Made by a program: the position numbers and the translations under genes. The notes below the pieces were generated by a model, which worked only from the letters and a program-made list of their open reading frames with translations, did no database searches and had not been told where the DNA came from. Positions 20,918 through 32,338 of a stretch of DNA of 64,000 nucleotides are shown in pieces; position 1 is the first letter of the stretch; the number at the start of each line of letters is the position of its first letter. Source of the DNA: Isoetes taiwanensis (Eukaryota; Streptophyta; Lycopodiopsida; Isoetales; Isoetaceae); assembly GCA_021234155.1 (NCBI GenBank), contig JAJEKV010000006.1, positions 14,398,902-14,462,901 of the forward strand, given 5' to 3'.

Positions 20918-22440
20918 ATCCTTCTACAACCATTCAAAAATTTTAGAATTCAAACAAAAAAAACTAGAATTCATTTGAGGCTTTCATATCCAATCTTGAT
21001 TTTGATATATATAAATCAAATAGAACATAAGTAAAAGTTACCATAAAGATGATTAATTTGTTATTATTCTAAATTCATAAAGTTTGCAACACCCATACAG
21101 CCCAACATTTCATAAATTTGTGTTTTAGACAGGCTTCTCTAGTGGCCTCCATTGTATTTCCTTAAGAGATTCCAAGATTCAAACTTTTCTCGGATATTCT
21201 CTTGGATCTAGATAGCCTTGGATTTTGCTAGATGGTAGGGGTGGAATACATGTAATTTTTGCAAACTTCATTGAAATGAGCTTTAAAACAATATCCAAGA
21301 TCCGTGAATTAATTGTGTTTATTTATTAAACCCGGCTTGAAAAATTGTTTTTAGCATGATCTAAAACTCCAAACATATCCATATCAAAAGACTAATGAAA
21401 AAAGAAATGTATAATTTTAAGTTTCGGAAAAAAATAAAAATAAATCTAGATTTTGGCAACTTTAATTTCTCTAACATGCTTATCACCAATACCATTTTAG
21501 TTGATTTTTTTATTTTACTTTTGAACATTTTTTTAATGCATGATAATTAATTTTACAAACTCTATTCTTGAATTGATTTATAAAACAACATCCATTTAAA
21601 AATCGTTATGGCAATCGACATTAGGATGCATCTTTATTCATATTTATTCATTCCTATAGGTTTTTTTTTATTATTGATTCAAACATATCCATATCATATA
21701 TTTCCAAAATGATCCGGATCGATGACCATTAACATTTTCAAAATTCAAATTAAAAGCCACTTTTCTATGGTGTGGATCGGATCTATATGGTCTTAAAACC
21801 ACATTGCCATAATAAACATAGTATTTTACAAACTACAAGGTAATTCTTTGTAAAGGTCTTCATTCCGAGAGAGAGAGGCTATAGGAAACAATTTTATCAA
21901 TCCCTAATGCCCTTACTAGAGCCCCAAAGATATTTGTAATCCTTATCCAAAAATCCGGCCGAAAAATTTTTGACCGTTTTACCATAGATAACTTTGCCAA
22001 ATAGAATATTAACACTATCAAAAGAAATGGAAAGAAAAGTATTTGCCCCAAAAAAATCCCTCTCAAACACCTCTTAGATCAAAAGGCTCCAATAAGAAAT
22101 GTGTTGCCATGCAATGCCCGCTATAACATACATCGTTAAACCCTTCAACTCCCATTATTATGCACCACACAAAAAGAGGGGTTTGTTGTGAGCCATTGAA
22201 TGACCCAAAAAGAATGGCATGCATGCAATCAATGGCCCTTCATCCGCCCTTTTTTCTTCCCTTTGTGAACCATGGCAAAAAAAAAACCATTGAAAAAAAG
22301 GCTAAAATCAATGACCTTTAAATCCAATTAAGTTTCTCAAACATGGCAAAATATATCCATTTGAATCCAATACCGCTAGGAATCATAGTCCCAACCAAGT
22401 GAGAAAAAACCTCCCGTAACCCCACAATATTTTGAGATTT
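20918..22440. repeat. Mosaic block M between the duplicated units
   Basis: 1.5 kb that alternates, at 10-60 bp intervals, between sequence of the left unit X (18020-19552) and of the right unit Y (23817-25385), which do not resemble each other. For example, Y-type AATAAGAAATGTGTTGCC runs directly into X-type GCTATAACATACATCGTTA and then Y-type ATTATGCACCACACAAAAAG. Order and total length are kept. It is best treated as suspect assembly until reads are checked. Confidence 0.75.
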
Positions 22441-23241
22441 GAAGCACAATGAAATATCTTCTTTGGCGGAGAACATATTTAATTCCTTTTTTGTTTTTCT
22501 CCCTTTCTTTTCCGTGTATAAAGCCATTGAATCCCCTACACCATGCACACAAAATCTAACCAGTTTTTCTCCTACTAATCCTCTTCTTAAGCTTCTATTC
22601 TGTTCAACGAGATCATTTTTCGAAAAAAAAATCCATTTAATAGTGCATTTCTCGAGCAAAAAACTAGAACAAGGGATTAAACAGACGGGAACAAGGGATT
22701 CAATATGCCAGAACAAAGCGTTCAACATGGGCAATGGGCGAAATCTCATGAAAGGAAATTTAAGCCTCTTGATCATTATGTTCTGTAATTCCCACCACTT
22801 GGGCATAACGCCCGAAAAGGCTTGACGGCAGTGCCAGATTCGGCAGTGCACTTAGGGCTCTGCGACTTGTATACCGCCTCGTCTGGCGGAGCTGCCAGGC
22901 ATTTACACATGCAATACCTTGTCGGAACGTCATTCACATGCAATACCTGCTATAACATACATCGTTAGAACAGAACTCAGAACCCTGAAGCGACAGTGGC
23001 GCAGGGTTTCGGTGCTAAAGTAGGCTCAAACCTCATGGCATGCATGTACAACTATCTACCTTATCCAGTTTCTTTTTCTTCCTTTTTTAGAACTATGGCA
23101 AAAAAAACCATCCAAAGAACTCCAAAAAATAAAGATGACCTTTAAATGCAATTAAGCTTCTTAAATATGGCAGAATATACAGTTTGGCATTCAATACCTA
23201 CCAGGAATCATAGTCCCAACCAAGTGAGAAAAACCCTCCCG
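22440..23241. repeat. Repeat R2
   Basis: Nearly the same as R1, including AGAACAAGGGATTAAACAGA and CGCCTCGTCTGGCGGAGCTG. It has no intact gene. Confidence 0.8.
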
Positions 23242-23740
23242 CAACACATAACAACCATTGACATTAACAACCAACACATAACTACCATTGACATTAATTA
23301 ACACAACCATTGGGTCCAACACATTTAAATTAAAATCCCCCTTAAACCCCCTTTGGTTTGGGTGTATATTCATACGGGAGTGACTCCGGGCAACAAGAGC
23401 TGTTGGATAGGCATATTCACCCCTTATTCCTTAATCTACACCGTACCTAAAGTTCCTCGTTCGTGGGGTATGCAAGTACAAAATTTGCTATACTATATAA
23501 CAAGATTCACAAAATACTATAAGATTTCAGGCGGAATACTATATGGTGTTAATTTCGCACGTGCAAAATACATTTATGAGGGCTCTCGCTGTCCTACATC
23601 ACCCCCCGTGTGAATATGCACCAAACCAAAGGGAGTTTAAAGGGGATTTTAATTTAAATGTGTTGGACCCAATGGTTGTGTTAATTAATGTCAATGGTAG
23701 TTATGTGTTGGTTGTTTATGTCAATGGTTGTTATGTGTTG
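23242..23740. mobile_element. Long-TIR foldback element, copy C
   Basis: Same family and same position relative to R2 as copy B has to R1. Its interior ends with CTCTCGCTGTCC, the reverse-complement counterpart of copy A's GGGCAGCGAGAG. Confidence 0.75.
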
Positions 23741-24083
23741 GTTGTTATGTGTTGGGGAATTTAATTTTTTATATGTTGGATGTTAATGGTTTGTGTTGCA
23801 TTTTTTTTTTTTTTTTAGAAACCTCCCCCTCCCCCGTGATGACAAAAATTTTAGAATTCAAACCAGAAAAAAACTAGAATTCATTTGAGGCTTTCATCAC
23901 CTGTAGCTTTTGAATTTGATCACAATAAATCAAATAGAACATAAGTAAAAGTTACCATAAAGATAGAGCAAATTGATCCCATTATTCTAAAAGTCATAAA
24001 GTTTGCAACACCCATACACAAACATTTTTCAACTGGAATTTAACAGCAGCCTTTGGCCTCCATGGATTCTTGTGGTGAGAAAC

Positions 24084-24974
24084 CAAAGTGGGAAACTTTT
24101 CTGCTTGTTAGCACAAGGATCTAGAAGCCTTGGATTTTGCTTAATAACTGCCTCAAAATCTAAAAATACATGGTAATTTTTTGCAAACTTCATTTGGAAT
24201 GAGCTATAAAACAATATCCAATAGCGCAATCCTGTATTAATCAGCTGGTAGGATGTGAAAGCCTACCAAACCCGGCCGAAAAATTGCTGTTTTAGCATAG
24301 GTAACTTAACCAAACATATCCATATCATACACTATCAAAAAGATCTCGGAGAGAGCTTTCCAACGCAATAAAAATCATCTCAAAGTGGGAAACTTTTCTG
24401 CTTGTTAGCACAAGGATCTAGAAGCCTTGGAATTTGCTTAATAACTACCTCAAAATTTAAAAATGCATGGTAATTCTTTGTAAGCTTCATTCGGAATGAG
24501 CTATAAAACAATATCCAATGGCGCAATCCTGTATTAATCAGCTGGTAGGATGTGAAAGCCTACCAAACCCGGCCGAAAAATTGTTGTTTTAGCATAGATA
24601 ACTTAACCAAACATATCCATATCATACACTATCAAAAAGATCTCGGAGAGAGCTTTCCAACACAATAAAATTCATCTCAAAGTGGGAAACTTTTCTGCTT
24701 GTTAGCACAAGGATCTAGAAGCCTTGGAATTTGCTTAATAACTGCCTCAAAATTTAAAAATGCATGGTAATTCTTTGTAAGCTTCATTCGGAATGAGCTA
24801 TAAAACAATATCCAATGGCGCAATCCTGTATTAATCAGCTGGTAAGATGTGAAAGCCTACCAAAACCGGCCGAAAAATTACTGTTTTACCATAGATAACT
24901 TAACCAAACATGTCCATATCATACACTATCAAAAAGATATCGGAGAGAGTTTTCCAACGCAATAAAAATCATCT
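24084..24974. repeat. Three tandem copies of a 297-bp unit
   Basis: Units start at 24084, 24381 and 24678, each with CAAAGTGGGAAACTTTTCTG. The spacing is exactly 297 bp both times, and the copies are very similar, so this is a small recent satellite array. No coding. Confidence 0.92.
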
Positions 24975-25050
24975 CAAACAACGCTCTGGATCAAAAGTTA
25001 TAATAAGAAATGTGTTGCCGGTAGGAAACTGCACTACATGCGCCCTTCAA

Positions 25051-25241
25051 GCCCTTCATGTGCCCATTATGCACCACACACAAAAAGAGGGCTTTTGTTG
25101 TGAGCCATTGGTTGTTGACCATTGAAAAAGAAGGCTAAAATCAATGGCCCTTCATGTGCCCATTATGCACGCACAAAAAAAGGGCTTTTGTTGTGAGCCA
25201 TTGGTTGTTGACCATTGAAAAAAAAAGGCTAAAATCAATGG
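25051..25241. repeat. Tandem duplication, about 96-bp unit
   Basis: GCCCTTCATGTGCCCATTAT starts both copies, at 25051 and 25147. Each runs through TTGTTGTGAGCCATTGGTTG and GGCTAAAATCAATGG. Confidence 0.88.
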
Positions 25242-25384
25242 CTCAGAAATGGTGCACTCTAGATATACGCATTAGTATATCCATTTGAATACATCACGAA
25301 ATCATAGGAAACCCTTAGTGAAAAGCGTACAAAAACACAAAGAAAACCCCCTGTTATTATGCTACATATTCGAAGCACAGTGAA

Positions 25385-26075
25385 ATATCTTCTTTGGCCG
25401 GAGAAGATATTTAATTCCTTTTTTTGTTTTTCTCCCTTTCTTTCCAGGTAGAAAGCCATTGAATCCTCTACACCATGCCCACAAAATCTAACTAGTTTTT
25501 TTCTCCTACTAATCCACTTCTTAAGCTTCTACTCTGTTCAACAGCCCATTTCTCGAGCAAAAACTCCGTTCAACAGAGCATTTCTCAAGCAAGAAACTGG
25601 AACAGGTGATTAAATAGACGGGAACAGGGGATACAATATGCCAGAACAGGGAATTCAACAAGGGCGATGGGAGAAATCTCACGGAATGGAAATGTAAGCC
25701 TATTGGTCATTATGTTTTGTAATTCCCACCACTTGGGCATAACGCCTGAAAAGGCTTGATGACGCTGCCAGATTCGGCATCATACTCACAGCTCCACCGC
25801 TGTGCACCGCCTCGTCTGGCAGAGTTGCCAGGCGTTTACAGGGCGTCATGGCCCTCGTGATGGAAATTACCTAGTACACAAGACTTCAAATAGAATAGAA
25901 TAGAATAGAATAGAATAGAATAGAATAGAATAGAATAGAATATTTTTTAACGTCCACGGAGACCTTTAAATACACTTAAGCTTCTCAAACATGGCAAATA
26001 TATACGATCTAGCATCCAATACCTTCCAAGAATTATAGTCCCAACCAAGTGAGAAAAACCCTCCCGCAATACAAA
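25385..26075. repeat. Repeat R3 (diverged, interrupted by a LINE tail)
   Basis: Follows the same order as R1 and R2 (AAATATCTTCTTTGGCCGG, then the GCCTCGTCTGGCAGAG block, then ATAGTCCCAACCAAGTGAG) with more differences. A LINE micro-insertion lies at about 25888-25965. Confidence 0.75.
25888..25965 (-). mobile_element. LINE 3'-end micro-insertion, TAGAA repeat tail
   Basis: On the minus strand it reads TCCGTGGACGTTAAAAAATA followed by about ten TTCTA repeats. The core is the 3' end of the LINE-A/LINE-E family. Only about 20 bp of LINE body is present. Confidence 0.7.
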
Positions 26076-26999
26076 ATGAAATATTGCAAGTTTAGTGCAT
26101 GCATTAGCCATTTCATGTAATCTTTTTTAAAGTCTTTATAACTCAAACAATGCATATGCAAAACTCTCAAGAAGCAATAGCAATACCATGTTATAGCTTT
26201 GATTGCAGTCCTCTTGTGCCGGAATGTTATTGGAATCGGATTTGTATGCAACTTTGTGAAATTTATACAGTGAAGCTATTGCATATGCAAATGACCTATA
26301 ACAATCTTTTGCTCTGATAATGTGTACGTGCATCAAAAGATCAATAAAGTAAGAAGATTATCTAAGTCTTTAGTCAATTCACATACAATAATATACAACT
26401 AATGGTAACAATATGCATCATTGTAGCATCAAAACTTACTGCGGCAACATAATTACAAACTAAAAAATCACGTAGAAGTTGAAGGTGAAGCATGGCTTGA
26501 ATATCAGTGCAGAAAGTTGGCATCCTGCAGAAAGTCATGCTTAATTTTCCTGGTATTAAACCTTTTCCAGTCATATTGTCTTGTTACATCTATTCGCCAT
26601 GCTTAGAAACGACTTTATGAACTAAAGTATGGAGTTTCATTAATGTTCTACAATGCAAACTTGCATAAACATCACTCTATTCTATTCTATTCTATTCTAT
26701 TCTTCATCTCTTAGAAAATAACATTTTATGTTTAGAGGATGTCTAGTAGCTACTAACTTTTTCCTTCCACATCAAGTTTCCAAAGCACATTCTAGTACAA
26801 GTATGCTCCTAGCTGAGATTTCCTTGCAAATGAGAGGATATGCATCAACTCAGCAAATTGTAATCTTGTCATGATAGAAACATAATTCCTAAGACATATT
26901 GTAGGAGATCTGTAAGTGTAAACATGTTGTTCTGCATTGACATGGACCCAAGATTAACAGAAATTCATTATATCAGCTCAAGGAGATTTAATCCATAAA
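26076..26999. other. No recognisable gene; TATTC microsatellite
   Basis: A CTATT(CTATT)n run lies at about 26673-26702. The rest is AT-rich with no supported gene. Confidence 0.5.
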
Positions 27000-27447
27000 G
27001 GGAAAATTACCAAAACGCCCCTATATTTTGTAAAAAATACCAAAATGCCCTTCAGATGAAGGGCAGTTCATGTAATATGGTAATATAGTTTTTGTGACTC
27101 ATCAAATGCGAAAGTTGCTTTCACGATAATTGTTGATCATAATCAGAACTTTCCAATAAGATCAAAATTATCTAAATTGAAATTGAAATTGAAATTCAGG
27201 AGTTATGCTCCTTTGGGTTGTTTTTCTAAAACCTAAATTTAAAGCACCATAACTTGAAGATTCCAACTCTGTTTTAGATGATTCTACTGTTGTTGGACAG
27301 ATCTCATTGTCATATATAAGTTTCATGAGGCCACTTTCATGTTTGATAAGTCACAAAGAAGTTATTACCATTTTAGCCAAACACCCCATTTTTAGGGGAA
27401 AATGTTATAATTTTTGCAAAATATAGGGGCATTTCGGTAATTTTTCC
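27000..27447. mobile_element. MULE-like MITE with 9-bp target duplication
   Basis: Inverted repeats of about 30 bp (GGGAAAATTACCAAAACGCC and its complement) bound 448 bp of non-coding DNA. Flanks ATCCATAAA (26991-26999) and ATCCTTAAA (27448-27456) form a 9-bp duplication with one mismatch, the size expected for Mutator-like elements. A decayed related end seems present near 45310-45360 (ACTCCAAAACACC, AAATACCCCTAG). Confidence 0.8.
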
Positions 27448-27737
27448 ATCCTTAAAACCAGATGCAGCTGATCATGAGTTCTATGATGAATGTGAATATT
27501 AGGCTTAAAACCCTCATCTCTTCTCGCAATAAAAGCAAGACTACATGGACCTACAAATAAGACGTGTAGTAGGGCATTGTCTATGCAATATGGATAAAAA
27601 GAGTAAGATAGGCTGAATGAATGAAGAAGTCTTCAATATTGTGATAAGAAAGTAGTGCAAGAAAATTCCATGCAGAACGACAATGGCAAGAAGCAAAAAA
27701 TCTTCTTTATTAAAAAGGGAGGGTCTTGGTTTTTGTG

Positions 27738-27775
27738 AGGGAATGCCGCATGTGCAGACGCATGCGGCGTTCCCT
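27738..27775. repeat. GC-rich hairpin
   Basis: AGGGAATGCCGCATG pairs with CATGCGGCGTTCCCT (one G:U) across an 8-nt loop. It stands alone in AT-rich DNA. It could be an element terminus; no CTRR motif follows directly. Confidence 0.75.
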
Positions 27776-29534
27776 CTCCCCGCTTGTGGGAACTTTTTTT
27801 TTTTACGTCGCTTGCATTTACTTTGGTAGCAAATTTGAAATTTGAAATCGAGCCCTGCCTCTCACCTCAATCGTTGCTTCTCTTTTGCTTAAGGTTCGGT
27901 CCTCCTTTCCCAGCATCTCTTTTTGGAGAGAAATCAAAATTTATTTTGAGTGGTCGATTTGTGCATCTTTTTGCAGTAAAGAAGTCAAACGAGTGATAAG
28001 CAGTTCAAAAATCTTATACATTTGTTTGATGGGTCGCTTCTTTTTCAAGAACCTGTTTCTTTTCCAGGTATTCCAGTAGCTCTCGGCTTTTTATTGTCAT
28101 GTTATGCTAATGTAGCTATTTGAATCCATTTTTCTTTCAACTCTAACAAAGATTATTCCTTAACTATAGCATAAGGCTTTGGCTTTCAAACCAGTGTTGC
28201 AAATATGGATTTGCCAATAGCTTTGGATTGATTATCTTTGGCCATTTGTATTTGCATGTGCATGCGTTTGCACAAAGGCACAAGTGCTGTCATTTTATGT
28301 GTGCTTCTTTCAACAAGATTTCACTTTGCATGCTTCATATGACATTATGCTTGCTTCATGTGACATTATACCAAGAATTTGCTATGAACTATGAGCCTCC
28401 AAAGCTAAATTTTCAGGGATAAAAGAGACTGAGATCATGCAATTGAATTTGTTTATCTAGAAATTTGGCGGGCTCTACATATGGGTATTTTATCCAAGTA
28501 GAATAGCACCTTTGTTGTCAGTATACATTGTTGGTTTCCATCAGTTCTTACTTTAAGACAAAGCTCATATTTTTCCTTTGGAAATTTGTTTCTGGATTTT
28601 CATTTCCCTCTTGCCTTTTTGTTTAACAGATTGAAGCTGCAAGCAAAGCTACATTGAATGAAGAGCAATGCCCTAACTATTAGGTCGTCATCATGGGCAC
28701 AATAGAATCATGCATCGTAGTACTGAACTGAATCATGCAGGCAGTTGAATCGGAAGCCTCCTTTATGATATAACATATCTTTTATGGATTCTATGGTGCA
28801 TGAAATTGCACAGATAGAAGTAGACATGTCAGATTTGGAAGAGATTGGTTGGTCTTATATGCACAGATGGCTGACTTGGTGAAAGAAATTAGTAGTGATG
28901 ACATGGATATACAAGGTGTAATACTAATTTTCTGCAGAGTTAGATCTTTCCAGAGTGCATCAAGCTTCTAGCAAAACAGAAAAGGAACATAAGAACAAGG
29001 GGGCCGGAAGAACTTTATTGCGAAACTGCTATTTGTAAGTCTTGGGGCTTCTTCCCTTTTGAATTTTGGATATAGTCGTTGCTTCTAGAAGCAGATGTTG
29101 CTTCTAGAAGTAGAATTCTGTGATTCTAAAACATTTTTTAGAAAAGTTAATGAAATATAAGCACTTGTTTGAGGATTTGTTCTGATTCAAATGTTCTTTA
29201 GGGGTTGTTTTTGACATTTAGTTCTCTTGCAATAACCATGACCATTTTCCTCAACTGGAAATGGTTGGAATAAAGCATGGGTAAGCATGGGATAGGATAT
29301 CATGACTATGTATCACTTAAATTTACAACTTTTAAAGATGGAGTCCAACATGGTGACTTACCAAGTTCTATTTTGTTAAGGGACCCTGACACCCATTACA
29401 TCTACATACACGATTATATCTACAACCCTATACACTTGGCACTCTATTACATCTATGGGCATAATTACATTTCTAGCTCTTTAGTGCACCTATAAACTCT
29501 ATTACGTCAAGCCATTCCACACGTCCAGGACTAA
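27776..29534. other. No gene called; exon-like pieces
   Basis: Small open stretches with splice-like borders occur (for example one ending ACAAG|GTGTAAT near 28915 and one after TTTAACAG near 28630), but none is long enough to identify. They may be further captured exons upstream of the Helitron 3' end at 29564. Confidence 0.35.
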
Positions 29535-29564
29535 TGCCCGGCATCGCCGGGCACACGTTTCTAG
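29535..29564 (+). repeat. Helitron 3' terminus, 5' partner not found
   Basis: TGCCCGGC / GCCGGGCA stem with a 3-nt loop, then ACACGTTT spacer and CTAG followed by T. This is the strongest of the four such ends. The matching TC 5' end upstream was not found, so the element cannot be delimited. Confidence 0.65.
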
Positions 29565-29715
29565 TTCATGATTATTTTCAAATGGTCATCCAAACAAACA
29601 TGGTTACAATACAATATTTATAAATTGAAATATTGAACTTACAATAGAAATTTACCTTATTTCCTCTAAGTCTGATAAAAATTTCAGGATCTAGACTATC
29701 GTCACTTCTTTGCGT

Positions 29716-30251
29716 ACCCACTTGCACATGAAAAGGCGCAGACTCATTGCCTCCATTCGCACAGGGGCACATCATCTTTGAATTGAGACGGGCAAATGGA
29801 TTGGTGAACCATGCCAGGACAGGCTCTGTCAATGCTGCCAAATGGGAGTCATTGAGGATGAATCTCATACCCTTCAAAGTTGCCCAACATATGATCAAAT
29901 CCGAATGCACTATGATGAGTTGGTCAGGCCTGGCAAGCCGCTACAGGTGACATTGAGCACGGCGTCCGTACGGGTGCTGGGATCACACCTTCAAGAGGTT
30001 ATGGACATGCGAGATTAGCTATGTCCTCGGCACACACTTGACATGTATATATACATTTATTTCATGATGATGTATACTTGTACAGTTTGACAACATTCTT
30101 ATTATTGCCACGATTTTTCCCTCAAAAACCCTTCGGGGCGGGGGTTTTTTAACCCGGACAGTAATAAGTTTGATGCGCTCCTTCTGGGTCCCATAGGCCG
30201 ATTGGTCTCAGTGGACGATAAAAATCATTCTCATTCTTATTCTTATTCTTC
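29716..30251 (+). mobile_element. LINE-E: 3' fragment of the LINE-A family
   Basis: The ORF2 C-terminus with a CCHC-type cluster (CQCC...ESH, HxC pattern in GVIEDES) corresponds to LINE-A at 43920-44110. It is followed by the family 3' UTR with an AAACCCTTCGGGG stem-loop, GGTCCCATAGGCC and GTGGACGATAAAAAT, then a CATTCTTATTCTTATTC tail (30226-30251). It is heavily 5'-truncated and non-functional. Confidence 0.8.
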
Positions 30252-31017
30252 AAGCAAGAACTAATATGTAATGATAGTGAAGTTCATCTCTTACAGAAGC
30301 AACATAGTTGGAATCAAAAGGAAAAAGGAATTTCAACATAATGAAGATTATTCTATAATTGCACATGCATAACACCACCTGAGAAAATATCCAATATAGA
30401 AGGGAAAAATTGCATCAACGAATCATGACAATTATGAAAGAACATGGAGACGCATAGTATGACATTACCTGTTAGTACTATGACATTTGAACAAACAATT
30501 ATTATAGCACCATCATTTTGGCGTAGCCATTACACTGAACTGGAGGACCAGACATGTTCATGCATTAAGAAAATACATCAAGAAATGCATTACATATTCA
30601 AGCCTAACCTTACTAACCTTGGCATGATGCCATTAGAGAATCATATGTTTAAATTTGGATGCCAATGAATTGTGTTCTCCTTTATATTTCAACTGCTGAG
30701 ATCAAACCCACCATTCTTTCGATCCCTAATATAAACAATCTATAGATGTGAATATAGTTAGACTTTAAATAAAATCACATATAAATTGCATTGAATTGAA
30801 TTGTTTTTTGTCGTTAGCAACCTTGAGCAAAAAGGGCTCAAAATGTTCTAAATGTTAAGCAGAGACCTTACAAAATTAAGAAAAGATAGTCAGGACAAAG
30901 CTTGGACCAAATCAATAAGAAATATATTTATTATAGGAATATAACACCGACCATAGATGAATATTAGTGATTTCTGATTCTTATGGAATTTGACGAACAA
31001 AATATCAATGCCTCAAT
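30252..31017. other. No recognisable gene
   Basis: AT-rich, with only short frames. Nothing is supported. Confidence 0.5.
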
Positions 31018-32070
31018 TTTTTATTTTTTTTATTTTTTTGAAGGACGTCAACCTGTATTCAATATCCCAAGAAAGTACATGTATAATTGTAGAGACAGGA
31101 ATAAAATCTCAGCAGACAAAGGTAATCCACTGAGTGGAGCAACCCACTTATGCATGAGATGATATACCCAAAAATTCCTCAAGAACCAAGTGTTTTTTCT
31201 CAGGAGCAAGCTGCGAATATAAGTACGCTTTTATCAATCTATCTTATGCCTCATAAAGAACTTGGTCAGCATAAATTGTTAAGCCCTTAAAGATACACCG
31301 CCGCCGCCTTTTACAGATAGACCACACCAACCAACCTGATGTTAAATGAAAAGCTTGCAGCTGCACCCTGTTCCAAGTGGAGGGATAGATAGCACGAAGC
31401 ACCTACTGGCTAGTCAAGACCACATGAAAGAGAGACTACAACCACGACCAAACTGGCTAAACTTGGTTGCAGAGAAAAAAACAATGCTCGAGAGTCTTAG
31501 GTTGCCGCTTACACAATGGGCAAAAGTTCTGAAATATTGGAGCAAACTTATGGACCAGCACATGAACCCACAGACATCTATAAAGGATCTGCCACCACAA
31601 GGTAGAAACTTTGGTATGTAGCAATTTATCCCAAGCCTAAGACCATATTCGCTTCCTCTGAGGAGGGGAAGACGGGGCTGCCAACAAGGGGGACAATGTC
31701 AACGTCCACCAGCTTCTGATATAAAGAATGCACAAGACATTGTGCATTAACAATTTGGGGACCAATCCAAATAGGCATATCAGATGGTTGGAAGGGAGTG
31801 GCTGGCAAAATATTACCCACATGTTGCTAAATAGGTCTGTCCCATCGAGGTAGCATGAACTTAGTCTGAAAAGCATCTCACGGCAACATACCAAAGCATC
31901 AACTGTGAAAATGTCATCAAGCCTCCAACACCGCTGAGTCAATGGATGTACCATAAGCAGGCAGAGGCATATGATTATTGAGAGGAATAAACCAGCATGG
32001 ATTGATTTTAAACAAGGATTGATTTGAAACAAGGCTCAAACTATCTTCCAAGAATCAAATAGGCCCTTTA
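31018..32070 (-). mobile_element. LINE-D: L1-type relic with zf-RVT domain and A-rich tail
   Basis: Minus strand. A W-rich stretch (TLWWQILYRCLWVHVLVHKF) runs into FCPLCKRQPKTLEHCFFLC, the CPxC...EHxFFxC zinc-binding signature at the C-terminus of plant L1-type ORF2 (zf-RVT). Frames are broken. The 3' end is an A-rich tail (AAAAAAATAAAAAAAATAAA at about 31018-31045). This differs from the pyrimidine-tailed LINE-A family. Its 5' limit is a guess. Confidence 0.7.
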
Positions 32071-32338
32071 TGAAGGGGGGAGCATTAGGATATGGGCGAA
32101 ACTGAAAAAAGAGACACCAAGGAAGCAACGTCATTGGCTCAATTTATTTGTGAGGAAAGAAATAACAACTGACATTATCATTCCGGAAAGAATGACGTTG
32201 TATGTGTTGGTATGCATAACTCTTCAGATAGTTCATTTCTAGCACACAACCCTCTAGCGGAACATGCTAGTCCACAAAAAAGGTACCTCTCCTTATGCGA
32301 CAGTGAAAACAATGTTAGCTTCTTCCCTCAAATGGAAA

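Noticed and set aside
24084-25241. CRISPR-like array
   Set aside because: The repeats are 297-bp and 96-bp tandem units without short repeats and unique spacers, in a eukaryotic context.
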